A stretch of 64,000 nucleotides of DNA from Nostoc sp. NMS9 (GTDB lineage Bacteria; Cyanobacteriota; Cyanobacteriia; Cyanobacteriales; Nostocaceae). The position numbers and the translations under genes were made by a program. The notes beneath the pieces were generated by a model that saw only the letters and a list, made by a program, of their open reading frames with translations, was not told where the DNA came from and ran no database searches. Below, piece after piece: positions 53,185 through 63,424 of the stretch. Numbering within the stretch: the first letter of the stretch is position 1; each line of letters opens with the position of its first letter. Location of the stretch: the NCBI RefSeq assembly GCF_017114995.1, contig NZ_JABXKL010000072.1, positions 1-64,000 on the forward strand, written 5' to 3'.

Positions 53185-55806
53185 ATGACAAAAGACAAAA
53201 AACAAAAGCCTATCGATTCTTTGGAAGCGCTGCTACATCGGATGATGAACCGCATTCGTCAATCCCTAGAGTTGCCAGCAATCCTCTCAGGAACCGTTGC
53301 TGAAGTACGTATATTTTTGGAGACTGATCGTGTAAAAGTGTATCGTTTTGATGTAGATGCTAGCGGTGAGGTTGTGGCTGAGTCGGTTAACCGCGATCGC
53401 TTACCATCTCTACTAGGGCAACACTTTCCCGCTGAGGATATTCCATTTGCAGCTCGTGAGTTGTTTTTGAAAGCTCGTCAGCGCTCAATTGTGGATGTTG
53501 CAGGCCAGCAAATTGGGCTGAGTCCCTTAGATTCTTCGGAAACGACCGAGCCACTTGATGAAAATGATATCCGGTTTCGAGTCGTAGACCCATGTCACGT
53601 AGAATACCTCACCTCAATGGGAGTGCAGTCTTCTCTAGTGGTGCCAATTTTGCATCGTGACCAATTATGGGGGTTGTTGGTATCTCATCACAGTTCACCG
53701 CGAGAGGTGAGCGAACGGGAATTACAGGTAGTGCAACTGGTTGCAGATCAATTATCAATTGCGATCGCTCAAAATACCCTCCTCGAACAAACCCGCGCCC
53801 AAGCTGACCAAGAAGCCACAATTAACCGTGTGGCCAAACTACTGCATTCCATGACCGAAATGCAGTTACAACAGGCGCTAGAGTTGACTGTATCTGCTTT
53901 ACAGTCCGCTGGTGGCAGAATTTATATCGCTCCCCAAAACCCAGGTGAGGCGGCTCAGGTGTTTAGCTGTGGGGATTGGGGCGCAGGGAGTGGGGGGGAT
54001 GAGGTAGATGAGGGGGACAGGGAAGAAATAACCAATGACAAACACCCAATGCCCAATCCTCCCATCCTTTTCGAGGAGCATCCTGGATGGCAAGAGTGGT
54101 TAAATAAGGAGGTGACTGTCGAAAAGGGAAAACTAGTGTGGGCAATTACTGATTTATATGAAGCCGCACTACAGTCAGATTTGACCCAGGCGTTTTTTGA
54201 TGCTGGGATTCGCAGCTTATTGGTTATTTGCTTGCAATATCGGCAGCAGATATTAGGTTACTTAAGTATTTTTCGCCGTGAAGTAGACACAGAAACTCTC
54301 TGGGCGCGACGAGTTAACCGTAATGATTCGCGAAATCAGCGTCCAGTTCAATCCTTTGAAGTATGGCGAGAGTTCAAGCGAAGTCAAGCCCAAGAATGGA
54401 AAACCGCAGAAATTGAACTCGCCCAAGCTTTGGGCAGTCACTTTGCGATGGCAATTCATCAATATGAACTATATCAGCAAGTTCACGCGCTCAATGCTAA
54501 CTTGCAGCAGGATATTGAAGAACGCAAGCAGGCAGAGAAAAAAATCTCGGCTTTGAATGCCGAATTAGAGGAGCGAGTACAGGAGCGAACAGCGGAGCTA
54601 CAGCGTGCTAATCAAAGATTGCTGCGAGAAATGAGCAAACGCGAACGGGCACTACGCGCTCGCCAGCAAACACAAGCCTCTCTAGAACGCCTCAGCCGAC
54701 AGAGCGAGTTAATTTTGAACTCCGCAGGTGAGGGAATTTACGGTTTAAATTCTCAAGGTAAAATCACCTTCGTCAATCCAGCAGCAGCCAGAATGCTTTT
54801 ATCTGGGGTGAAAGAACTAAAAAATCAGTTTATGCATGAGATTGTAAACCATTCCAAACCCGACGGCACTCCCTATTGCTGGGAAGAAAATCCCATTCGC
54901 ACCACTCTGGAAACTGGGGCAGTACAACATATTTCTGATGACATATTTTATTGTTATGATGGGTCGAAATTTCCAATTGAGTATGTAAGTACACCAATTA
55001 GAGAACAAGGCGATATTGTCGGAGCAGTAGTCATATTTAAGGATATTACCGAGCGACAGATAGTCGAGCAAATGAAGGATGAGTTTGTCTCAGTGGTAAG
55101 TCACGAACTACGGACACCTCTGACCTCAATTCGCAGCGCCTTAGGTTTACTAGCGCGTGGTTCTTTGAACGAACAACCAGAAAAAAGTCAGCGGATGCTG
55201 GAAATTGCCTTTGATAACACTAACCGTTTGGTGCGTCTGATTAACGACATCCTTGATATTGAACGCATCAATTCCGGCAAAGCAACGATGTATAAACAGA
55301 CTTGCAATACAGCTGACTTGATGAGTCAAGCAGTGGACGAAATGCGGGCAATGGCTGAAAAAGCAGAGATTAAGCTAGAATTAACGACCCTTTCAGTGCA
55401 GCTATGGGCAGATTCAGACCGCATCATCCAGACACTCACTAACTTACTCAGCAACGCGATTAAATTTTCGTCTCCAGGTTTTACAGTTTCGTTGAGCGCC
55501 CAAGTAGAGACTAGGAAAGAAATCAATACAGACACAAAAGGGATTAGTTCTTCCTCTGACCCTTGCCACTCCAACATCCTATTCCAGGTAAAAGACCAGG
55601 GGCGAGGAATTCCTGAGGATAAATTAGAAACGATTTTTGACCGTTTTCAGCAAGTCGATGCCTCTAACTCGCGTCATCAAGGGGGAACTGGCTTGGGATT
55701 AGCAATCTGCCGCAGTATTATACAACAGCACGGAGGCCAGATTTGGGCAGAAAGTACTTTAGGGGAAGGTAGTACATTTTATTTCACATTACCTATTAGT
55801 CATTAA
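53185..55806 (+). CDS. rfpA: RfpA-type knotless phytochrome histidine kinase
   Basis: An 873-aa kinase from the ATG at 53185; the frame to 53149 adds only repeat-encoded residues. Order: bilin-binding GAF (about 10-200) with FPAEDIPFAARELF and the chromophore cysteine C137 in DPCHVEYLTSMGV; a PHY domain (about 210-435) with QSFEVWREFKRSQAQEW; coiled coil; PAS (about 505-620); HisKA with H640 in VVSHELRTPLTS; and an ATPase with DQGRGIPEDKL and GGTGLGLAI. RfpA senses far-red light and starts FaRLiP. Residues about 265-292 (SGGDEVDEGDREEITNDKHP) are encoded by intergenic-type repeats inserted in frame in the PHY domain. Followed by the RfpC-type receiver. Confidence 0.85.
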   Translation: MTKDKKQKPIDSLEALLHRMMNRIRQSLELPAILSGTVAEVRIFLETDRVKVYRFDVDASGEVVAESVNRDRLPSLLGQHFPAEDIPFAARELFLKARQRSIVDVAGQQIGLSPLDSSETTEPLDENDIRFRVVDPCHVEYLTSMGVQSSLVVPILHRDQLWGLLVSHHSSPREVSERELQVVQLVADQLSIAIAQNTLLEQTRAQADQEATINRVAKLLHSMTEMQLQQALELTVSALQSAGGRIYIAPQNPGEAAQVFSCGDWGAGSGGDEVDEGDREEITNDKHPMPNPPILFEEHPGWQEWLNKEVTVEKGKLVWAITDLYEAALQSDLTQAFFDAGIRSLLVICLQYRQQILGYLSIFRREVDTETLWARRVNRNDSRNQRPVQSFEVWREFKRSQAQEWKTAEIELAQALGSHFAMAIHQYELYQQVHALNANLQQDIEERKQAEKKISALNAELEERVQERTAELQRANQRLLREMSKRERALRARQQTQASLERLSRQSELILNSAGEGIYGLNSQGKITFVNPAAARMLLSGVKELKNQFMHEIVNHSKPDGTPYCWEENPIRTTLETGAVQHISDDIFYCYDGSKFPIEYVSTPIREQGDIVGAVVIFKDITERQIVEQMKDEFVSVVSHELRTPLTSIRSALGLLARGSLNEQPEKSQRMLEIAFDNTNRLVRLINDILDIERINSGKATMYKQTCNTADLMSQAVDEMRAMAEKAEIKLELTTLSVQLWADSDRIIQTLTNLLSNAIKFSSPGFTVSLSAQVETRKEINTDTKGISSSSDPCHSNILFQVKDQGRGIPEDKLETIFDRFQQVDASNSRHQGGTGLGLAICRSIIQQHGGQIWAESTLGEGSTFYFTLPISH

Positions 55807-56033
55807 GTAGATAGGCATATAAACAAATATAAAGCTTATGTAGAGTGTGTTAGGCATCAGCCGTAACGCACCATGATTGAAGGCCACAGTGCGTTACGCC
55901 TCATAGGGAAACCCCCAGACGCTCGTTGCACGGTATGGTCTCCCCTTCTCCCAAAGCAAGAGGCTAGCGTCAAGGGAGAAAACCGCGCTGCTTCACCAAA
56001 ATCTAAAATTTAAAATCCAAAATGGGATAACAA

Positions 56034-56402
56034 ATGAACAAGCGCATCTTGATTATTGATGATGAAGAAGATATCCGAGAAACCACTCAGATATGTTTAG
56101 AGATAACTAATGAATGGGAAGTACTGACAGCTGGTTCTGGTAGAGAAGGTTTGCTCAAAGCTGCTTGTGAACATCCAGATGTGATTCTCTTAGATGTCAT
56201 GATGCCAGATATGGATGGCTTGACGACGTTGGAGAATCTGCAAGCAAATCCCCAAACCCAGAATATTCCCGTGATTTTATTAACAGCAAAAGCACAGGCT
56301 GCTGAACAGCGTCAGTTTACTCAACTAAAAGTGGTGGCAGTAATTACTAAGCCTTACGACCCCTTTACTCTGTCTGAACAAGTGGCGCAGGCGTTAATAT
56401 AG
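56034..56402 (+). CDS. rfpC: Single-domain response regulator, RfpC type
   Basis: A 122-aa CheY-like receiver with an intact acidic pocket in LIIDDEEDIRE (D9-D10), phosphoacceptor D54 in ILLDVMMPDMDG, and K106 in ITKPYDP. No output domain. In FaRLiP, RfpC is thought to carry phosphate between the RfpA kinase and RfpB. It follows the kinase gene by about 230 bp and is closed by a strong hairpin. Being located next to rfpA and upstream of psaA2 supports the name. Confidence 0.8.
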   Translation: MNKRILIIDDEEDIRETTQICLEITNEWEVLTAGSGREGLLKAACEHPDVILLDVMMPDMDGLTTLENLQANPQTQNIPVILLTAKAQAAEQRQFTQLKVVAVITKPYDPFTLSEQVAQALI

Positions 56403-56435
56403 CCATCCTATTTGATTTGTGAGAATTGCAACCCC

Positions 56436-56473
56436 AAGATCCCCGACTTCGTAAAAGTTGTCGGGGATCTTTT
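56436..56473 (+). terminator. Strong hairpin terminator after rfpC
   Basis: AAGATCCCCGAC and GTCGGGGATCTT form a perfect 12-bp stem with a 12-nt loop, followed by TTT. It separates the rfp genes from the second receiver and psaA2. Confidence 0.75.
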
Positions 56474-56592
56474 GTCTCATGAATGTGTAACTATTTTTCT
56501 TTTTCTTTATCATTCTTCATTAGTTTTTCATATTTTTTGCCTACCCTATGAGAAGAAGCTGGCAATCGCAAGCCAGAAGGTAAATATTAATA

Positions 56593-56973
56593 GTGAAAAC
56601 CCGACGCATCTTACTGATTGAGAATAAAAATGCTATTCGGGAAGTGACTCAGCTTTGCTTGGAGACAGTAGAAGGCTGGGAAGTACTGACGGCGGTATCG
56701 AGCCAAGAAGCGATCGCTAAAACAAAGACGCAAAAAGTTGATGTTATCCTTGTGGATCTCGATACTTTTGCCTCCGATAGAGACTTATCGACAATTTTGC
56801 ACCAACTACAGAACAACCCCGTCACCCAGGATATACCTGTAATTTTGTTAACGACTACAGTATTGTCTAAGAAACAATTTACCAAATTGGGGGTAAGAAC
56901 TGCGATCGCTAAACCTTTCGATTTAATAACTCTAGCTAGCCAAGTTTCAGCAGTGCTGGGCTGGAACCAATAA
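56593..56973 (+). CDS. Second stand-alone receiver with degenerate acidic pocket
   Basis: A 126-aa receiver from a GTG at 56593 (KTRRILLIENKNAIREVTQL). It is clearly a paralogue of the preceding RfpC-type protein (shared TQxCLE, EVLTA, QDIPVILLT, KPFDLITL), so a local duplication is likely. The acidic pair is changed to E10-N11, the loop after the phosphoacceptor reads LVDLDTFASD instead of LLDVMMPDMDG, while D55 and K107 remain. Phosphorylation may be weak or absent. It may act as a phosphate-independent partner or decoy. It lies between the hairpin and psaA2. Confidence 0.78.
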   Translation: MKTRRILLIENKNAIREVTQLCLETVEGWEVLTAVSSQEAIAKTKTQKVDVILVDLDTFASDRDLSTILHQLQNNPVTQDIPVILLTTTVLSKKQFTKLGVRTAIAKPFDLITLASQVSAVLGWNQ

Positions 56974-57522
56974 TCAACAACAGATAAGCGAATGAGCATT
57001 TAAGTTGCATAAAACCAGGGCTGAAGCTCTGACTACAAGCTAATAAGTCTGGAAAAATGAATGGCGATTAGCCTAACTACACAAATGTAACCTTTCGTTA
57101 AGAAAGTATTTTTCTTCATGGGTTCTTCATTTTTATTTCCTATTCTTTCCAAAGAAAGAGTTTTTCAGCTAATTATTTCTCTTGAGTTACCTTTGTTTCG
57201 CTAATCTAGCGTCACTGGTTAGTCAATCGCTGGCTTTTTTCTCTGCTGTTAAATCATGAAACTGAAAGTCACCTAAATTGCATAGCTTATCAGAAAGACA
57301 ATCTCAAGTTCTTATGTATCTGAGCTTTTAGAGGGTTTTATTTTTGAAATTATGCAATTTAAATGTGGAACAGCTTACCAATAGACAAAACTCAAAGTTG
57401 TAAATTGCTCAAGCAGTTAATTATTTTTGGTTAGCGACTACCAACTAATAACTAACTACTTATACAGAAGCTTTGAGCAGAGTAAGGTTCTCATTTCTTT
57501 CACAGAAAAGGGAGAATTTCTA
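56974..57522 (+). promoter_or_regulatory. Upstream region of psaA2
   Basis: 549 bp, AT-rich, no gene. It should hold the psaA2 promoter and a long leader. GGGAG lies 8 nt before the psaA2 ATG. I could not identify a specific regulator site; TTTCTTC-type pyrimidine runs occur at 57108-57180. Confidence 0.5.
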
Positions 57523-59889
57523 ATGACAATTACTCCTGAGCGAGAGCAAAAGGTAAGGGTTGAGGTTGATAACGATCCGGTGCCAACTTCATTTAAGAAG
57601 TGGTCGGAACCAGGACACTTTGACCGCTCCCTTGCCAGAGGTCCCAAAACCACCACTTGGATTTGGAACCTCCACGCACTCGCCCACGATTTTGATACTC
57701 ATACCAGCGATTTACAAGATGTATCGCGCAAAATCTTTGCCGCTCACTTCGGACACTTAGCTGTAGTGTTTATCTGGTTGAGCGGTATGTATTTTCATGG
57801 CGCTCGCTTTTCCAATTTTGAATCTTGGATGGCGAACCCGACTGGCATTAAACCCAGCGCCCAAGTTGTCTGGCCGATATTTGGTCAAGAAATTTTGAAT
57901 GCAGATGTGGGCGGCGGCTTCCACGGTATTCAAATTACCTCTGGACTCTTCCAGATGTGGCGTGGGCAAGGTTTTACTAATACCTACCAGCTATATTGCA
58001 CCGCCATTGGTGCCTTGGTGATGGCAGCAGTGATGCTATTTGCTGGCTGGTTCCACTACCATAAACGCGCTCCCAAGCTAGAGTGGTTCCTGAATTGGGA
58101 GTCAATGATGAACCACCACCTGGCAGGGCTTTTAGGCTTGGGTTCTTTGGGTTGGACAGGACACCTGATTCATGTTGCCTCACCAACTAACAAGTTGTTA
58201 GATGCTGGGGTAGCTCTAGGAGACATTCCTTTACCCCACGAATTCATCTTGAATTCCAAGTTGATGGATCAGCTCTATCCCAGTGCAAGTTGGGGTTTCG
58301 TTTCGGGTGTAGTGCCTTTCTTCACCTTGCAGTGGGGAAATTTTGCTGACTTTTTGACCTTTAAGGGCGGTCTGAACCCCGTGACGGGCGGCTTGTGGTT
58401 AACAGATGTAGCACACCATCATTTAGCGATCGCAGTGCTATTCATCATTGCCGGCCATTTCTACCGCACGAATTGGGGCATCGGCCACGACTTCAAGGAA
58501 CTGCTCGATGATGCCAGAACTCCGAAGATGCTGCCATTATTCAGCTTTATTGGGCCTGTCGGTCATAAAGGCCTCGATAAAATTTTCGAGACTTCCTGGC
58601 ACGCTAATCTATCTATCCACCTAGTACAGTTTGGAACAGCCAGCCTCCTTGTGGCGCACCACATGTACGCGATGCCCCCTTATCCTTATCTGGCAACGGA
58701 TTATGCGACCGTTACATCGCTATTCACCCACCACGTATGGATTGCAGGTTTCTGCATTGTTGGGGGCGCGGCTCACGCAGCCATCTTCTTGGTACGGGAC
58801 TACAATCCAGCCGACCATGTCAACAACGTGTTGGATCGGACGCTCCGCCACCGCGATGCAATCATCTCCCACCTAGCCTGGGTATGTCAATTCCTGGGCT
58901 TCCATAGCTTTGCGATGTACTGTCACAACGACACCATGCGGGCTTTTGGTCGTCCCCAAGATATGTTCTCGGATACGGGAATTCAGTTGCAGCCAGTGTT
59001 TGCTCAGTGGATACAACACATCCAGACGATGACCATCGGAAATCCAGCTCTCCAAGCTGCTGCACCTCTGGGTAATGCTTTCGGTGGCTTGCGGGGTCTG
59101 GAACTGGGCGGATTGGGAACCGCTGCACCTAATTTGCACGAACCTGTCAGCTATGCATGGGGCGGCGGTATTGTGGCAGTGGCTGGCAAAGTGGCGATGA
59201 TGCCCATTAGTTTGGGTACTGCGGATTTTATGATTCACCACATTCACGCCTTCACAATTCACGTCACTGTTTTAGTACTGCTGAAAGGTGTGTTGTTTGC
59301 CCGCAGTTCGCGTTTAATTCCAGATAAAGCGAATTTGGGCTTCCGCTTCCCCTGTGATGGTCCGGGACGAGGCGGTACTTGCCAGGTATCAGCTTGGGAT
59401 CATGTTTTCCTGGGTCTGTTCTGGATGTATAACTCCTTGTCAATGGTGATTTTCCACTTCTTCTGGAAGATGCAGTCGGATGTCTGGGGGACCGTAGATG
59501 CAGATGGGGTAGTGACGCACATTACGGGCGGAAACTTTGCCCAATCATCGATTACCAATAACGGCTGGTTGCGTGATTTCCTCTGGGCACAGGCGACGCA
59601 AGTAATCACATCCTACAATTCAGCACTTTCGGGCTACGGCTTAATGTTCTTAGGTGGACACTTCGTTTTTGGCTTTAGTCTGATGTTTCTGTTTAGTGGT
59701 CGTGGCTACTGGCAAGAATTAATCGAATCGATTGTTTGGGCGCACAACAAGTTGAAAATTGCCCCTGCTATTCAGCCTCGCGCTTTGAGCATCACTCATG
59801 GTCGGGCTGTGGGGGTAGCTCATTACCTCCTGGGAGGAATTGTCACCACTTGGGCCTTCTTCCTAGCGCGAATGTCGGCATTGGGATGA
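57523..59889 (+). CDS. psaA2: Photosystem I P700 apoprotein A1, far-red paralogue
   Basis: A 788-aa PsaA with 11 membrane helices. The ATG at 57523 ([20 protein letters not shown]) has a ribosome binding site and matches the normal PsaA start; the frame to 57427 is an artefact. The FX cluster loop [18 protein letters not shown] holds both Cys ligands. The length is longer than the usual about 750 because of loop insertions such as the Gly/Leu-rich [16 protein letters not shown] region. The far-red assignment is from its place beside chlF and the rfp genes; specific chlorophyll f sites cannot be read directly. psaB2 follows after 230 bp. Confidence 0.93.
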   Translation: MTITPEREQKVRVEVDNDPVPTSFKKWSEPGHFDRSLARGPKTTTWIWNLHALAHDFDTHTSDLQDVSRKIFAAHFGHLAVVFIWLSGMYFHGARFSNFESWMANPTGIKPSAQVVWPIFGQEILNADVGGGFHGIQITSGLFQMWRGQGFTNTYQLYCTAIGALVMAAVMLFAGWFHYHKRAPKLEWFLNWESMMNHHLAGLLGLGSLGWTGHLIHVASPTNKLLDAGVALGDIPLPHEFILNSKLMDQLYPSASWGFVSGVVPFFTLQWGNFADFLTFKGGLNPVTGGLWLTDVAHHHLAIAVLFIIAGHFYRTNWGIGHDFKELLDDARTPKMLPLFSFIGPVGHKGLDKIFETSWHANLSIHLVQFGTASLLVAHHMYAMPPYPYLATDYATVTSLFTHHVWIAGFCIVGGAAHAAIFLVRDYNPADHVNNVLDRTLRHRDAIISHLAWVCQFLGFHSFAMYCHNDTMRAFGRPQDMFSDTGIQLQPVFAQWIQHIQTMTIGNPALQAAAPLGNAFGGLRGLELGGLGTAAPNLHEPVSYAWGGGIVAVAGKVAMMPISLGTADFMIHHIHAFTIHVTVLVLLKGVLFARSSRLIPDKANLGFRFPCDGPGRGGTCQVSAWDHVFLGLFWMYNSLSMVIFHFFWKMQSDVWGTVDADGVVTHITGGNFAQSSITNNGWLRDFLWAQATQVITSYNSALSGYGLMFLGGHFVFGFSLMFLFSGRGYWQELIESIVWAHNKLKIAPAIQPRALSITHGRAVGVAHYLLGGIVTTWAFFLARMSALG

Positions 59890-60120
59890 TACTCCTTTTG
59901 TTCGCCTAATCCAGGAGGCAGGAGGCAGGAGGCAAGGGAGAAGGGGGCAGGGGGAGAAATAGTATTAATATCTCCCTCATCCCCCTCATTTTTCCCTCAT
60001 CCAGAAGACAACCTTATTTCCTGTTCCCTGTTCCCTGGTTTCTTAGGAGCAGGTTCAGCCTCTTTTTGTGCAATCCCAGACTCAGCCTGGGAACGAGAAA
60101 ATCTCAAAACTTTGAAAACT

Positions 60121-62343
60121 ATGGCGACTAAATTTCCCAAATTTAGCCAAGACCTTGCACAAGATCCAACGACACGACGCGTTTGGTATGCGATCGCCAC
60201 GGCTCACGATTTTGAAAGTCAAGATGGCATCACGGAAGAAAATCTTTATCAAAGGATTTTTTCCTCTCACTTCGGTCATCTGGCAATTATCTTTCTGTGG
60301 GCGTCGGGGATTTTGTTTCACGTTGCTTGGCAAGGTAATTTTGAACTATGGATTAAAGACCCCATACATATCCGTCCCATCGCCCACGCAATTTGGGATG
60401 CTCAATTTGGCCCAGGGGCAATTGAAGCTTACACCCAAGCGGGAGCGCGTAACCCGGTAGATATTTGCTATTCCGGTGTTTATCACTGGTGGTATACTAT
60501 CGGGTTGCGGACGAATAATGAACTGTATGCTGGGGCTATTTTCCTAGTTTTGCTGGCGGCTGTATTTTTGTTTGCAGGCGCGTTGCATTTGAAGCCAAGA
60601 TACCGTCCTAGTTTGGCTTGGTTCAAGAGTGCAGAACCTCGTCTCAACCACCACTTAGCGGGTTTGTTTGGTGTCAGTTCCTTAGCTTGGGCTGGTCACT
60701 TGATACACGTTGCCGTTCCAGAATCTCGCGGTATTCATGTAGGTTGGGATAATTTCTTGTCTACCCCACCGCACCCAAGTGGCTTGCTACCGTTCTTTAC
60801 TGGGGACTGGGGGGCATACGCGCAAAATCCTGATACGCCAGCCCATGTATTTAATAGTACTCAAGGGGCAGGAACAGCAATTCTCACCTTTTTGGGTGGT
60901 TTCCATCCCCAGACTCAATCTTTGTGGTTGACAGATATGGCGCATCACCATTTGGCGATCGCTGTCATCTTCATTGTTGCGGGTCATATGTACCGGACTA
61001 ACTGGGGTATTGGTCACAGCATCAAAGAGATGATGAACTCTAAGGAGTTCTATGGCAATAAGGTCGAGGGGCCGTTCAACTTACCCCACCAAGGACTGTA
61101 CGAAACCGTTAATAATTCTTTGCATTTCCAACTGTCTTTGGCATTAGCTTGTCTGGGTGTAGCGAGTTCCTTCGCGGCGCAGCACATGTATTCCATGCCG
61201 CCTTACGCGTTTATCGCTAAGGACTTTACCACAATGGCGGCACTATACACACACCATCAGTACATTGCTGGTTTCTTGATGGTAGGGGCGTTTTCCCACG
61301 CTGCGATCTTCTGGATTAAGGACTATGACCCAGAACAGAATCGAGGAAATGTCCTAGAGCGGGTACTTAAGCACAAAGAAGCGATTATTTCTCATCTTAG
61401 CTGGGTATCGATGTTCTTGGGCTTCCATACTTTGGGTTTGTACGTCCACAATGATGTAGAAGTAGCCTTTGGGGCAGCTGACAAACAGATATTGATTGAG
61501 CCTGTATTTGCTCAGTTTATCCAGGCGGCTAACGGTAAGCTGTTGTATGGGTTTAACACGTTGCTGTCAAATCCACATAGTATTGCTTCCACAGCATGGC
61601 CAAATCATGGCAATGTCTGGTTACCGGGTTGGTTGGATGCAATTAACAACGGCACCAACTCCTTATTCCTGACAATTGGCCCTGGTGATTTTTATGTACA
61701 TCATGCGATCGCCCTCGGTTTACATGTCACCACCCTAATTTTAGTCAAAGGTGCGCTGGATGCTCGTGGTACTAAGCTAATGCCGGATAAAAAAGACTTC
61801 GGCTATGCTTTCCCCTGCGATGGCCCCGGACGGGGTGGCACTTGCGATATTTCTGCGTGGGATACTTCCTACCTCGCCGTGTTCTGGATGCTTAACACCC
61901 TTGGTTGGGTTACCTTCTACTGGCACTGGAAACATCTTTGTATCTGGCAAGGCAATGTCGCCCAATTTAATGAGTCTTCTACCTATCTTATGGGCTGGTT
62001 CCGAGACTACCTTTGGGCGAACTCCGCACAGTTGATTAATGGCTATAACCCTTATGGCACAAATAACTTAGCCGTTTGGGCTTGGATGTTCCTCTTTGGA
62101 CACCTAGCTTGGGCTGTTAGCTTCATGTTCCTGATTACCTGGCGAGGTTACTGGCAAGAATTAATCGAAACCTTAGCCTGGGCGCACGAACAGACTCCAC
62201 TATCCTTTGGCTACTGGAGAGATAAGCCCGTTGCTTTGTCAATTGTTCAAGCTCGTTTAGTCGGCTTAACTCACTTTACTGTTGGTTATATCGCAACCTA
62301 TGGGGCTTTCTTAATTGCCTCAACAGCAGGTAAGTTTGGTTAA
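60121..62343 (+). CDS. psaB2: Photosystem I P700 apoprotein A2, far-red paralogue
   Basis: A 740-aa PsaB starting [20 protein letters not shown] at 60121; the ATG 9 bp earlier is not needed. FX cysteines lie in [18 protein letters not shown]. The end [23 protein letters not shown] is family-typical with substitutions. It pairs with PsaA2 to form the reaction-centre core used in far-red light. The 230-bp gap from psaA2 holds GGCAGGA heptamer repeats. A hairpin with six T follows, before psaL2. Confidence 0.93.
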   Translation: MATKFPKFSQDLAQDPTTRRVWYAIATAHDFESQDGITEENLYQRIFSSHFGHLAIIFLWASGILFHVAWQGNFELWIKDPIHIRPIAHAIWDAQFGPGAIEAYTQAGARNPVDICYSGVYHWWYTIGLRTNNELYAGAIFLVLLAAVFLFAGALHLKPRYRPSLAWFKSAEPRLNHHLAGLFGVSSLAWAGHLIHVAVPESRGIHVGWDNFLSTPPHPSGLLPFFTGDWGAYAQNPDTPAHVFNSTQGAGTAILTFLGGFHPQTQSLWLTDMAHHHLAIAVIFIVAGHMYRTNWGIGHSIKEMMNSKEFYGNKVEGPFNLPHQGLYETVNNSLHFQLSLALACLGVASSFAAQHMYSMPPYAFIAKDFTTMAALYTHHQYIAGFLMVGAFSHAAIFWIKDYDPEQNRGNVLERVLKHKEAIISHLSWVSMFLGFHTLGLYVHNDVEVAFGAADKQILIEPVFAQFIQAANGKLLYGFNTLLSNPHSIASTAWPNHGNVWLPGWLDAINNGTNSLFLTIGPGDFYVHHAIALGLHVTTLILVKGALDARGTKLMPDKKDFGYAFPCDGPGRGGTCDISAWDTSYLAVFWMLNTLGWVTFYWHWKHLCIWQGNVAQFNESSTYLMGWFRDYLWANSAQLINGYNPYGTNNLAVWAWMFLFGHLAWAVSFMFLITWRGYWQELIETLAWAHEQTPLSFGYWRDKPVALSIVQARLVGLTHFTVGYIATYGAFLIASTAGKFG

Positions 62344-62457
62344 GCTTCAAAGCTGTTTAACTACACTTTAAATTACGCAACTAATTCTAGTTCTTTGCAA
62401 AAAAAATGCGTAATTAATATGCAAGTATTCAGCTAAAAATATTCAGTTTTCGACCTC

Positions 62458-62489
62458 CTCTCTTACCTCTTTTGGTAGGAGAGTTTTTT
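62458..62489 (+). terminator. Rho-independent terminator between psaB2 and psaL2
   Basis: CTCTCTTACC and GGTAGGAGAG form a 10-bp stem (one G-T pair) around TCTTTT, directly followed by six T. It would end or attenuate the psaA2B2 transcript before psaL2. Confidence 0.8.
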
Positions 62490-62578
62490 AGGTTATATTA
62501 TGTTAATTTTCAATAAGAAAACTCTAAACCTATGAGCCAATGATAGTATTTAGTTAAGATAATCAGGAGAAACTATAA

Positions 62579-63124
62579 ATGTCTAATTCATCTGACATAG
62601 CAGAGACAATTAAACAATACAATGAGGAAGACATAATTAAACCCTTCAAAGGAGACCCTCAGCTTGGTAATCTATCCACTCCTATCAATGATTCTCCCTT
62701 AGTTAGAGCTTTCATTAATAATTTGCCCGCCTACCGTAAAGGATTAACACCTTTCATGCGAGGGCTAGAAATTGGCATGGCTCATGGTTATTTACTAGTT
62801 GGGCCAGAGGTTGTGGTTGGTCCTCTGCGAGAATCTGCACATGGAACCAATCTCAGTGGATTAATTACCTCTATATATATAGCGGTATCAGCTTGTTTAG
62901 GTATTTCAATTTTTGCAATTACTACTTTCCAAGGAAATCCTAAAGGAGCTTATAGTTCATATTCTAAAGACCAGCTTAGACCACTAAGAACTCGTGAAGA
63001 ATGGAGTCAATTGAATGGTGGAATTTTTGTTGGTGCAATGGGTGGCGCGATATTTGCCTACTTTCTACTAGAAAATTTTGATTCTTTAGATGCCATCTTG
63101 CGAGGTGCGGTTAACGCTAGTTAA
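62579..63124 (+). CDS. psaL2: Photosystem I subunit XI, far-red paralogue
   Basis: A 181-aa PsaL with a good ribosome binding site (AGGAGA) before the ATG. Blocks are IIKPFKGDPQLGNLSTPIND, RGLEIGMAHGYLLVGP and LRTREEWSQLNGGIFVGAMG, with three membrane helices. PsaL holds PSI trimers or tetramers together; FaRLiP strains replace it with PsaL2 in far-red light. A terminator lies upstream, so it may have its own promoter together with psaI2. Confidence 0.93.
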   Translation: MSNSSDIAETIKQYNEEDIIKPFKGDPQLGNLSTPINDSPLVRAFINNLPAYRKGLTPFMRGLEIGMAHGYLLVGPEVVVGPLRESAHGTNLSGLITSIYIAVSACLGISIFAITTFQGNPKGAYSSYSKDQLRPLRTREEWSQLNGGIFVGAMGGAIFAYFLLENFDSLDAILRGAVNAS

Positions 63125-63209
63125 TCAAGCTTGTCTTTGGAGTTTTGGAGATGCCCAGAGTGTGGCTTACATAAAATTTTCAACTTTGAATTCATGAGGA
63201 GAATACATC

Positions 63210-63359
63210 ATGGTAGATATAACACAACTAACAGGTGATTATGCCGCTTCATGGCTACCCTGGATAATGATTCCCTTAGTATTCTATATCTTGCCTTTTC
63301 CAGTGTTTGCTTTAGTATTTATCTGGATTCAAAAAGAAGGTTCTCAAGACGAAGTATGA
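63210..63359 (+). CDS. psaI2: Photosystem I subunit VIII, far-red paralogue
   Basis: A 49-aa protein, short enough to be missed, starting MVDITQLTGDYAASWLPWIM with one helix (IPLVFYILPFPVFALVFIWI) and a charged tail QKEGSQDEV. A GAGGAGAA ribosome binding site precedes the ATG. The N-terminal part is about ten residues longer than usual PsaI. PsaI packs against PsaL; psaL2-psaI2 is the normal gene pair. Confidence 0.88.
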   Translation: MVDITQLTGDYAASWLPWIMIPLVFYILPFPVFALVFIWIQKEGSQDEV

Positions 63360-63424
63360 GCCTCCTAATGAATTCATAACAACAATTACGAATTACGTTA
63401 GCGAGTCCGCGTACTCCTGCCCAG

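Noticed and set aside
56412-56621. 69-aa frame across the terminator after rfpC
   Set aside because: It runs through a 12-bp-stem terminator and has no ribosome binding site or family resemblance.
57427-57522. N-terminal extension of PsaA2
   Set aside because: Normal PsaA begins MTITPERE, and a GGGAG ribosome binding site precedes that ATG at 57523.
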